Of a DNA stretch of 64,000 nt, positions 39,701 to 64,000 are shown piece by piece. The translations under genes were made by a program, and so were the position numbers. Location: NCBI GenBank assembly GCA_037447605.1, contig CM074805.1, positions 4,514,553 to 4,578,552 of the forward strand, written 5' to 3'. Under the pieces are notes generated by a model that saw only the letters and a program-made list of their open reading frames with translations, searched no databases and was not told the origin of the DNA. The DNA comes from Zygnema circumcarinatum (Eukaryota > Streptophyta > Zygnematophyceae > Zygnematales > Zygnemataceae). Position 1 is the first letter of the stretch. Each line of letters starts with the position of its first letter.

Positions 39701-40920
39701 GCTGAGGAGCAACATATCTTGGGAGGAAAGCCTTCTTGACTCATGAAATTTTGTCTTGAATAAATTCCAGGAGCTCGGTCGCTACAGAGCAACTGTACGA
39801 TTACCATTCAACGCCTTCGGCACACTTGCTATGGCCAGAGAGGTGTGTGGAACTATCCCTTTTTTCCCCTCTCAATCTATAAGCCAAAAGGAGTGCCTCC
39901 CAGTCAGAGCAATAGTCAGCTAGCAGTTCATTCCCGTAATCCTCATGCCTATAATGAGACCCAGCAATGTTAAGGGCACCAAGCCTCCTATTCCTCCCTC
40001 GCACTATTCCTCTCCGCTCCTCATCTCGGTCGTAATCTTCTACCTGCCTCGCTGATATTCTTCGAAAGCCTCTATAACTTTGAGAAGGCAGTCGTTAGTT
40101 CAATAATAAATGACTGAGTTCAGGATTGGCTTTTCCGCCTGCGCAGGAGTTCTCGAACGATTCGGCTTCAAGCCAAGTATTCTGGCTGCTGAAGGAGAGC
40201 GAGTTGACTCCAAGCAATGCCAACATATTGGATGGCCGCTATGCGGTTTTTGGATATGTAGTGGAGAATCAGGACCTCCTGGCAGACTTGAAGGTGGGCG
40301 ACGTCATTGAGAGCATGAGAGTGGTGCAGGGGCTCGACAATCTTGTCAATCCCACCTACAAGGTGTGCCCTCAACACCCTCAAAACTGTAAAGATTATAC
40401 CTGTCAAGGTGTCCCCATTACCTTCAAACCCTTAGAAGTCCTACTATAAGGTGCCCCAGATACACACAAACTCTAAAGGTCTTACCTACAAGGTGACCTC
40501 AGCACCCTCGAACCTAAATATTCTACCTACAACCCTCGATACCTCAAACCCTACGAATCCCACCTGCAAGGCAACTCAATGATACCTTCGAGCCCTACAG
40601 GTCCTATTTACAAAGTGCCCTCAAGCCGTAAATATCCTACCTATCGAGCGCCCTCATTACCCTCAAGCCCTAAAAACTTATCTACAAGGCTCCCTCAAAC
40701 CCCAAAAAATCGTACGGACAAAGACGAATTACAATGTACTGTAGGTACAATTTCTAGTTGCAAGAATCGTACTTTCAAGATGCCCTCAATACCCTCAGGC
40801 CCTAAATTTCTGACTAGCTACTGAAAATGACATCATCTTCGTTCTATGAGTGCACTAAGGACTCAACTGTATGTCTTATTGGTTCTTTCTTTCTCTATTT
40901 TTTTTCACCTCTTGCAGTAA
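36784..40920 (+). CDS. CYP38: CYP38/TLP40-type thylakoid-lumen cyclophilin, eight exons
   Basis: Seen: exons 36784-36963, 37277-37600, 38153-38352, 38610-38845, 39226-39368, 39771-39842, 40147-40362 and a last exon opening with the stop TAA at 40918-40920 give 457 residues. The N-terminus is Ser/Lys-rich and transit-peptide-like. Exon 2 carries a lumen-targeting-like stretch ([19 protein letters not shown]). Next are the helical regulatory domain ([29 protein letters not shown]) and the cyclophilin-like domain ([65 protein letters not shown]). Known: CYP38 assists assembly and repair of photosystem II in the lumen and has little or no prolyl isomerase activity. The start at 36784 rather than the Met nine codons upstream is a choice. 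The last acceptor has a very strong pyrimidine tract. Confidence 0.94.
40363..40810 (+). repeat. Degenerate ~45-55 bp minisatellite in the last CYP38 intron
   Basis: About nine irregular units of the type CCTACAAGGTGCCCTCAA followed by ACCCTCAAGCCCTAAA. The first unit spans the exon 7 donor: the coding end CCTACAAG plus intron GTG is itself the head of the repeat unit. Confidence 0.75.
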
Positions 40921-42223
40921 CGTCGCAACGAGTCTCCAACCTCTTAAAAACTGCAATGAAGCTCTTGACTTCAATCCGATTATCCGTGTTGCGAGTTTGT
41001 GGTAAACATGATACCTTTCACATGGGAGAAGTGTTTATGCGGTTATTATGTTATCAGTTTGTTGGGTTTAGGGTTTAGCGTAACCCGATCAAGTTTTGGT
41101 ACCACTTTTTGATCTTGTAGGTCCATTTTTGATAGGATTGGAGGGGGGAGCCCTTCGAGAGGCTCCTTTGGATCAGCAGGCGGTGAAGTACCCCATGCTG
41201 TCAGAGTAGGGCAGTCAAACTGAGCACATGGAACTGAGCGCATGGAACATTGTATTTTTGTTGATAAAAATTAGAAAGTTGAACGCAAATGCCTTGTTGT
41301 TGATAGAGTTATCGTGACTGTTTCCGTTCAATGCAAAAATGACGTTCTCGGTTATGGACAGCATGGAACTGGTCATTGAGAATGTCCAATCACCGCGAAT
41401 GCAGGTAGTAATCTGCAGTACATCTGTCAGCAAACTTAGTCGACAACATCTGCATTATTTCAAAAAAAAAAAAAGAAAGACTAAGATAATGTCACGCATC
41501 ACTTTATTGTGGCATTCAGACCAATCAAACGAACAGCCCAGCTATACATTTGGACCTTTTAGAATTCTTTAAGTTTCTTAACCAATGGCGAGAAAATTTT
41601 GAAGTAGAAAAGTCCAGGGAAACAATCCTGGAAAGAAATTCCACTAGGGGATGCAATAACAACCGTAAAGTGACATCCGAGAAAGTTACAACAGCACCAT
41701 CTCGTCAAAAGGAGAAGAAACACTCGTAAAATTTAGGAACTGGAATAAGACAAGAAAATGCACAGAAAAAAAAGGACAGTGATGCCTTAGAGCTTCTTCA
41801 ACTGTAGCATCAAGAGCACAGCTACCGTGCTTGCGCTTGTAATTGGCAGGACTTGCATTAGCTTTCACTAAAAAGCAGACAATGCGCCTACCATAAACCC
41901 CGCTTCCTGTTCTTGATGCAAACAAGGCAGCTTTCAATAACAGCGCAAACTCGTCCTTATTCGCCTGATGACACCAGATATACTAATGAACTCGAATGAA
42001 AATGCAGGTACTGTTACGTTTTTTTGAAGACTGAGCTTCCTCCTTGCGGCAATCCGCGATCAGCACCGCCACGCTTGGCTTCCCTCCCTCGCCAAGAGCC
42101 ACTCGCTCAGAGCGCAGCAGATATTACGCCCCACATCCTTCTCCGCTCCCCTCTCTCAACACAAATCCCCCTCCTCCTTCCCCCTCCCCCTCCCTCAACT
42201 TCCCTGCCCCCCCACTCTCTCTC

Positions 42224-42255
<32 letters not shown>

Positions 42256-42274
42256 CCTCCCCCATCCTCATCCA
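40921..42274. other. CYP38 3' region and downstream region of TOM6
   Basis: Telomere-like gggtttagggtttag at 41065-41080. A minus-strand frame of 83 codons at 41686-41937 (LLKAALFASRTGSGVYGRR) has fairly protein-like composition but no family I recognise; it may be TOM6 3' UTR or an unassigned exon. Positions 42215-42256 are (CT)n-rich, directly after the TOM6 stop on the minus strand. Confidence 0.4.
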
Positions 42275-42427
42275 CTAGAGCTCCAGCTTGAGCTCGTCCG
42301 AGTCCTTGGAGAGCAGGTGCAGCGCGAAGGGCAGGAGGCGCACCACCACGAGCCACGCGCCCACCATGGCCAGGTGCTGCTTCAGCTGCCTGTGCGCCAC
42401 CGCCTTGTCGGGCCGCCGCGGAAACAT
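42275..42427 (-). CDS. TOM6: TOM6, small subunit of the mitochondrial outer-membrane import pore
   Basis: Seen: an intronless frame of 51 codons (50 residues), MFPRRPDKAVAHRQLKQHLA then MVGAWLVVVRLLPFALHLLS and KDSDELKLEL before TAG. The MFP start, the RRPDKA head, the QLK(Q/S)H block, one hydrophobic segment (residues about 20-39) and the charged ending DELKLE match plant TOM6. Known: plant TOM6 is about 54 residues, tail-anchored in the outer mitochondrial membrane, and stabilises the TOM complex around TOM40. The GC-rich coding block stands out sharply from its (CT)n downstream flank. Teloboxes lie just upstream, as in many plant genes for ribosomal and mitochondrial proteins. Confidence 0.9.
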   Translation of the reverse strand: MFPRRPDKAVAHRQLKQHLAMVGAWLVVVRLLPFALHLLSKDSDELKLEL

Positions 42428-42439
42428 GGCTACCGCCCT

Positions 42440-42545
42440 GCACAACCCTAAAACCCTGAACCCTAAAACCCTGCAAGCCCTGCCTCCGCAAAACCGCAGT
42501 AAGCGACTACCCCGGCGACCGCACCCCCCTTCGAAACCCTAAACG
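42440..42545 (-). promoter_or_regulatory. Telobox cluster upstream of TOM6
   Basis: Several AACCCTAAA-type motifs (42443-42475 and 42535-42545) lie 15-120 bases before the start codon. Teloboxes are established positive elements in plant translation- and mitochondrion-related promoters; function here is inferred from position. Confidence 0.6.
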
Positions 42546-42660
42546 CTGTACGGACCGCTCGTGTGTGGACGCGCGCCATGGAATGGGGGCCCGCCAAGTG
42601 TACTCAAATGTCTACGTGGCGAACCGCCATTGGTGGAACTTGACTACTTTGTTTGTTTCA

Positions 42661-42722
42661 CCTTAGGCCCTAGGGTCTAGGGTCCAGGGTCTAGGGTACA
42701 GGGTCTAGGGCCTAGTCTAGAC
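42661..42722. repeat. GGGTCTA minisatellite
   Basis: Tandem gggtctagggtccagggtct units of 14 bases, reminiscent of degenerate telomeric GGGTTTA. The flanking sequence 42546-43300 shows no gene. Confidence 0.7.
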
Positions 42723-43309
42723 CTACGACCGTACAGGCAAAGTCCAGAATTGGATTTTTTCTTACAAATCAAATTTGCTAGCCAACAGTTAGCTTTTTTT
42801 TTTTTCGTTTTTACTGTTCGCTAACAGCCAGACTGACCAAACTTTACCCAACTGACTAAACTGATAACGTTAACTAGTAATTGACTTAACTAAACTTTAA
42901 CTAATGATTGACCAATATCTGCCGACTACAACGGTCCGAGCTTGTCGCAAGTTGCGACTCGCAACCGCCAGAAACCTCCAAAAAGGAAAAAACGACAGCG
43001 GGACCACCCTTTTGGCGGTTAGCCGCTTGCGCCGCCCAAGCCAGGTGGCTGTCCACCACGTGGCGCTACGCGGTTGGCTTCAGGCGGCAACAACGGCGGC
43101 GGGCCGACCGTACAAGGACTCGCCGGCGGCTCGTGTGGGCGCGCTGATGACGCATGCGGTTTATACGGCAGGGTGAATATGATGTCAGCAACCAAACGCC
43201 TCTCAATCTCTCGAAGCAGCTGCCAGCTCACATAACCCTAAAAACCCTAAAAGCCCTTAAACCCTTTTTGCGTTGCAGTAGGCAAAAGCTTTGTCATCGT
43301 TTTCATCCG

Positions 43310-44790
<1,481 letters not shown>

Positions 44791-45656
44791 GCGGACCCAT
44801 TCAGCTTATGTGTTCGATCAGTTTCCGTTTCAGTTCACTTCACATAATTAAGGTTCGAAGACATTTCTATAAAAAGGCAACGCACGAGGATCTTGATCCG
44901 TAGCCTGTTATTTTTTGTCTCTTTGATGCCATCGTGAGATCGAGGGAAGCAAATTTCTTTCCTCAATCGCCAATGGAATAATGAAAATCGCTCATCACAA
45001 TTATTCAGTCCCTAGAGAGAATTGAGAAACGGCCTAGCAAGCCCTAGTGTCTCCTAGGGGACACTATCAAGAAGGATACTTTTTGATTGGAGAGATGCGC
45101 CACTGACCTCACGATGGCGATGATGCATGCCATCAAATGGACATGGACAACATCAGCATCATGGGAAACCACAAGGAACTAAGGACAAAAGGAATTTTTT
45201 TTTGAGGTTGAGGTGTGACAGATGATTCAAATGCCGTGGAAAATTCTCCTACTCAGACCGTATTAAGGGTTTTTAGGGTTTCGGGGGTGTCAGACTTTAC
45301 AAAATCTTACGAAAAGCATAACGGAAAATAAAGTTACGAAAGTACTCGTTTTAGTGTCAAACTTACAAACTGACACACTGACGTTTTTTAAGCATAAAAG
45401 CATAAAAATTGTGAATATTGTTGATGTATAGATACATCAAGGTTGTTGGTACTTAGTTCCTCGCATGAGTGTTGTCCACGAGAACAATATTGTGTTGGGA
45501 CAATGTCATGCATGAAAGGTCATGTTTGGTGTAGGACCAAACATGGGGGGGGGGGGTGCCCGTATCGTTAGGGCACGGTACGACAGGTCTAGGGAAGGTC
45601 TAGAGTCGTAGGGTTACGGCTTAGGCTTAGACCGTACCAAAGGGGGTGCGCGGAAT
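44791..45656. other. Intergenic, no gene seen
   Basis: Contains a small palindrome at 45040-45066 (ctagtgtctcctaggggaca), a telomere-like ttaagggtttttagggttt near 45265, and a (G)n run at 45546-45557. No supported open frame. Confidence 0.45.
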
Positions 45657-45660
45657 GCGC

Positions 45661-46255
45661 TGTAGCGTAACGGAGCTGCGTTCGACGGATCCGCGCCCGT
45701 TCAGTTGTACTTGACATGTTCATATTCAGTGTCACCGACCGGCCTGATCCAGGAATTGCCGACGGAAAATGCGAGACGGCGGCGCCATTTGTTGGCGGCC
45801 CACGGGNNNNNNNNNNGAGGAAGGAAAAGAAGAAAGAAGAACAAGACAACAAACCACACAGCAAATACAAATACTAAGCCCAGCACTAAAAGACAAACAA
45901 GCATCACTGACATCCCATCTACTTAACACTGACAATAGATCTTGAGTCTTGGTAGTGACAGTCCCTGATTGGCCAACTGCCCACTGAGAGGCCTGACTGA
46001 CTACGTGGAGCCTTCGGATAGGTCAACGAATGATAATCGGCGGCCTTAGGCGGTGTTCCCGAGTGCGCCTTGCTGGATAGTGTGCCGTTCCGTGGACCGC
46101 CAACGCATGGCGCCGCCTTCTCTCAATCTCCGTTGGCAGCTCCTGGATTCCGTTGATCCGTGACACGGAAGAGGCATAAGTCAAGTACAATTGAACTGAC
46201 GCAAATCCGTCGAACGCAGCTCCGTTACGCTACACCCCACTTATCTTGTGCTACA
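45661..46255. mobile_element. TIR element with ~145-bp inverted arms, 4-bp TSD GCGC
   Basis: Starts TGTAGCGTAACGGAGC and ends CTTATCTTGTGCTACA, flanked by GCGC on both sides (45657-45660 and 46256-46259). The left arm, about 45661-45806, pairs with about 46088-46235; a 20-base extension lies outside the right arm. A 10-base gap sits at 45807-45816. It is the same family as the element at 34583-35760. No transposase is visible. Confidence 0.82.
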
Positions 46256-46496
46256 GCGCCCTCATTGGATGGAGCGCGACCGTACGGACGACGCGTGACT
46301 GTACGGATAAATCGGAAATGTACGGACTCGGTGATTTGGACCGGAGGACCAAACTGGGCAAGAGATTCGTACGGTGAGAAAATGTCGGTAGAAAACGAAG
46401 GAAACAGTACTGAAAATTGATGTTTGGCGAGCTTGGCACGTGATCAGTGCCACGCTTGTCGGACAAAAAAAGGACATTGTACAATAATTTGTTATG

Positions 46497-47196
46497 GGGG
46501 GCGACTATTTACAGTGTACGTTTTCTGAATGTAGTGTACGTTTTCGGGGGGCAGCAAAAAAATCCTTTTTTTGGCTGCCCGGCGCTGTTTCATACTTTTC
46601 AGAATAGATACAGACCTTTTTTCGTCGGATGTACGGATGGTGATTTGAAATGTACGAAGCGCGCGCGTCGACAAGGTATAAGGGCGCAACACGTGGAGCG
46701 ACATGATTGGTCGCGGCAACATATGACGTGACAAGTATGTTTGGGACCGTGACGTGACGAAACGAGACGCGACAAAAGTGGAGTCCGTGGACGGCAGTCG
46801 GAAATGGCGGGAAAAAAACTGACAGATTTTTCCTGAAACACGCTACGTTATGTGCCCTATCTTTTTCTGTCAGTTTTAATCCCCGCCATTTCCGACTGCC
46901 GTCCGCGGACTCCACTTTTGTCGCGTCTCGTTTCGTCACGTCACGGTCCCAAACATACTTGTCACGTCATATGTTGCCGCGACCAATCATGTCGCTCCAC
47001 GTGTTGCGCCCTTATACCTTGTAGACGCGCTCGCTTCGTACATTTCAAATCACTATCCGTACATCCGACGAAAAAAGGTCTGTATCTATTCTGAAAAGTA
47101 TGAAACAGCGACGGGCAGCCAAAAAAAGGATTTTTTTGCTGCCCCCCGAAAACGTACACTACATTCAGAAAACGTACACTGTAAATAGTCGCCCCC
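46497..47196. mobile_element. 700-bp Mutator-type foldback element with perfect 9-bp TSD
   Basis: Two near-identical inverted arms of about 330 bases (46497-46827 and 46868-47196) start GGGGGCGACTATTTACAG. The nonamer TTTGTTATG flanks the element on both sides (46488-46496 and 47197-47205). Long arms plus a 9-bp duplication are typical of Mutator-like non-autonomous elements. Matching open frames in the two arms are mirror images of each other, not genes. Confidence 0.9.
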
Positions 47197-47212
47197 TTTG
47201 TTATGGGCCTTA

Positions 47213-47697
47213 CAGTAGACCCCCCCAATATTTTCGCCCCTCTTATTTTCGCTACCCAATATTTTCGCCCTGATTTTGCCGAAACCAGTTTTTTGTACGG
47301 TAAGGCTGTGTTAGCCGTACTATTCGTACTGATTGTACTAGCCGTACTGTACTAGCTTTACGAACCGTACTAACCGTATTAACCGTACTGTACTCGCCTT
47401 CAGATTCGTACTAACCGTATTAGCCGTACTGTACTAACCTTACGAGCCGTACTAGCTGTACTAGCCGTTACGGGCTCAAGACTCTTCCCGCACGTGCCGC
47501 CGTAAGAGGCGCTCGCTCCTCTCCTCTTCTTCTTGGTTTCGATACGGTACGATACGATACGATACGTACAAACAACAGTAACCCTAACCTAATACCGCCC
47601 GCCTATTGTTAACACGGACACCCTTATATTTTCGTTACCCAATATTTTCGCCCAATATTTGCCGAAACCATGGCGAAAATATTGGGGGGGTCTACTG
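47213..47697. mobile_element. Tc1/mariner-type non-autonomous element, TA target site
   Basis: Starts CAGTAGACCCCCCC and ends GGGGGGGTCTACTG with about 26 bases of perfect inverted repeat, flanked by TA on each side. The interior is full of agccgtact and cgatacgatacg words. It sits 7 bases beyond the target duplication of the preceding foldback element. Related sequence is found at 63300-63790. Confidence 0.8.
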
Positions 47698-47699
47698 TA

Positions 47700-62494
<14,795 letters not shown>

Positions 62495-62497
62495 GGC

Positions 62498-62665
62498 CCT
62501 CTTTCCCTCCCTCCCTCCCTCTCCCTCCCTCTCCCTCCCTCCCTCCCTCCCTTCCTCCCTCCCTCCCTCCCTCCCACCCTCGCTTTCTCCCTTCCTGCCT
62601 CCCTCCCTCCCTAGCTCCCTCGCTTCCTCCCTCCCTCCCTCCCTCCCTCCCTCCCTCACTCGGGC
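62498..62665. repeat. (CCCT)n tract just upstream of the subtilase-NIDO start codon
   Basis: Imperfect ccctccctccct units read as GGGA repeats on the gene's strand, immediately 5' of the ATG at 62492-62494. This is a likely leader or promoter tract. Confidence 0.9.
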
Positions 62666-63093
62666 CCGCTCCCTCGCTGACCTCGGCCAGCGGGAACTGC
62701 GAAAGTGTTTGGTCGTCGTCTTCCGCGGAGGACTGTACGAACTGTACTGACAAAGGCGGCTGGCAATCACGTTTGGCAGTTGCGATTGACCCAATGTGCG
62801 GGAAATCATACGGACAGATATGTCCATACGATTGATTGGAATCGAATCTGAAAAGTTCGGCGGCAACCGACACGCCGCTTTTTGGTTTGACTTGAAAACC
62901 GTGGACGGGACAAAACGACGAATGTGTGGGGCCCACCAGGTCCCCTCCACAAGGAGCGGGCATCCATTCAGGCAGTATGAAGAGCTCACTCCCTTCCACT
63001 CTCCCACCACCCACTCCCTGTTGAGATCCGTACAATCGGACATACAGGGGATCCTCGTCATATTTTCCACCTTCAACAGTGCGTCACCAATTA
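62666..63093. other. Promoter-side region of the subtilase-NIDO gene
   Basis: Single-copy-looking sequence without a supported gene. It ends at the border of the small TIR element at 63094. Confidence 0.4.
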
Positions 63094-63293
63094 GGGGGAG
63101 TCAGACCTTGACCATCGCCAAATCAATTTCGTAAGCCTGTCGGGCGAATTAAGCATTGGCTAGATACGCATTTTGGTGCGGCTGTGTATGGCGAAGCCGC
63201 GGATCCTGACCCGGAATTCGTACACGAAAGAAGTGACTTTTAGTATAAGGAATTCGGGAATTTCGTAGGCGATGGTCAAGGTTTGACTCCCCC
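63094..63293. mobile_element. Small TIR element (200 bp) with TA flanks
   Basis: Starts GGGGGAGTCAGACCTTGACC and ends with its inverted mate (ggtcaaggtttgactccccc), about 27 bases with few mismatches, flanked by TTA on the left and TAA on the right (TA or TWA target). It appears inserted in a relic of the repeat family seen at 47213-47697. Confidence 0.75.
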
Positions 63294-63800
63294 TAATAAA
63301 TTCGCCCCGATTTTGCTGAAACCACCTTTTTGTACGGTAACTTTGTGTTAGCCGTACTACAGTGGGGGGTCCTCGTATTTACCACCCTAAGGAGTGCGTC
63401 CTCAATATTTTCGCCCCGATTTTGCCGAAACCACCTTTTTGTACGGTGTTAGCCGTATTATCCGTACTACCCGTACTGTCCGTACTATCTGTACTAGCCG
63501 TTACGGGCATACGCAAAACTCACCTAATCTCCCCGCTCGTGCCGCCGTAAGAGGCGCTCGCTCTTCTCCCATTCTTCCTGGATTCGATGCGATACGATAC
63601 GAAACGATCGGTACGATACTTTACGATACTAGGCGATACGATACGAAACGCCCCGATATGGTATTGTCCGTACGAGCCGTACGAGCTGAGACGAACAACA
63701 GAAAGCGGAAAACTACGTCTATGCGTCACGATATGGCACGATACGATACGATATTAAACGAGACAGTACGATACGGTACGATACGTACTCCTAGTTTTTT
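63294..63800. repeat. Relics related to the Tc1/mariner-type element, with CGTAC and CGATAC arrays
   Basis: The block cgccccgattttgccgaaac followed by tttttgtacggt and gttagccgtac occurs twice (63304-63360 and 63412-63460). It is shared with 47260-47330, as is the later gccgccgtaagaggcgctcg. A cagtggggggtcc end at 63359 resembles a terminal repeat. Positions 63590-63790 are irregular gatacgatacg arrays. The rest to 64000 shows no gene. Confidence 0.65.
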
Positions 63801-64000
63801 TATTTTGTGCTTGGTTCATTTGCGACCAATTTTTTGTGGTTCCTATGTTGACTTTGTCCATGTTTATTTGATGGCCTCACCATCTTGAGACCAATGCAAA
63901 TCCCCTTTTCTTTTGTCGCACATTGTTGGAAGTCAATAGTGAAAAGGAAAAAACGAGGGGGGTGGAATGTCCAGAAAAAGAGGAGGGGAGGGGAGCGGAG

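Noticed and set aside
41686-41937. Ankyrin-like reading of the minus-strand frame
   Set aside because: Only weak resemblance (KHGSCALDA); no second repeat and no clear exon borders.
46505-47228. Two matching open frames, one on each strand (HTCHVICCRDQSCRSTCCAL block)
   Set aside because: They are mirror images produced by the inverted arms of the Mutator-type foldback element, not duplicated genes.

Overview
The window is nuclear DNA of a streptophyte, either a land plant or a charophyte green alga. Every recognisable gene is a plant-type, intron-rich gene: a GAUT-type galacturonosyltransferase, the IBR5 phosphatase, a PP2A B' subunit, the thylakoid-lumen cyclophilin CYP38, plant TOM6 and a plant subtilase. 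Splice sites are GT-AG, introns are about 0.1-1.1 kb and often carry CT/GA-rich tracts, and (CA)n, (CT)n and (GA)n runs are long. I cannot name the species. Low-complexity introns and Pro-rich wall-type linkers would fit a charophyte as well as a bryophyte.

Layout. 0.8-5.1 kb (+): nine-exon GAUT glycosyltransferase. 6.5-9.3 kb (+): five-exon IBR5. 10.95-15.7 kb (-): incompletely resolved multi-exon gene with PPR-like helical repeats. 16.96-19.58 kb (-): three-exon PP2A B'/B56. 20.75-21.13 kb: small hAT element with a perfect 8-bp target duplication. 21.39-32.87 kb (-): degenerate Ty1/copia array with three LTRs and two internal regions, flanked once by a 5-bp duplication. 34.38-35.95 kb: second hAT copy carrying a nested element and an assembly gap. 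36.78-40.92 kb (+): CYP38. 42.28-42.43 kb (-): 50-residue TOM6 gene. 43.3-47.7 kb: tandem repeats, a 660-bp (CA)n tract and three TIR elements from different families. 49.00-62.49 kb (-): a 28-exon gene. 63.1-64.0 kb: more TIR-element remnants.

The most interesting locus is the 13.5-kb gene at 49.0-62.5 kb. Conceptual splicing gives one uninterrupted frame of about 1638 codons: signal peptide, I9 propeptide, complete S8 subtilase with D/H/N/S catalytic residues, and Fn3-like domain. Then come three tandem [Pro-rich linker + nidogen-type NIDO domain] modules and a Pro/Arg-rich tail ending in a stop. The protease-to-NIDO junction lies inside a single exon. The modules share a five-exon, phase-1 layout. 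Two of them, introns included, look like a recent ~3-kb tandem duplication, and one 181-nt exon is almost identical in all three. It reads as a secreted, matrix-anchored protease of unusual architecture.

The genes do not form a pathway. Pectin synthesis (GAUT) and wall proteolysis (subtilase) concern the cell wall, CYP38 concerns photosystem II, TOM6 mitochondrial import, and IBR5 and B' protein dephosphorylation. Exon coordinates come from reading splice sites and family similarity by eye, so single junctions may be off by a few bases.
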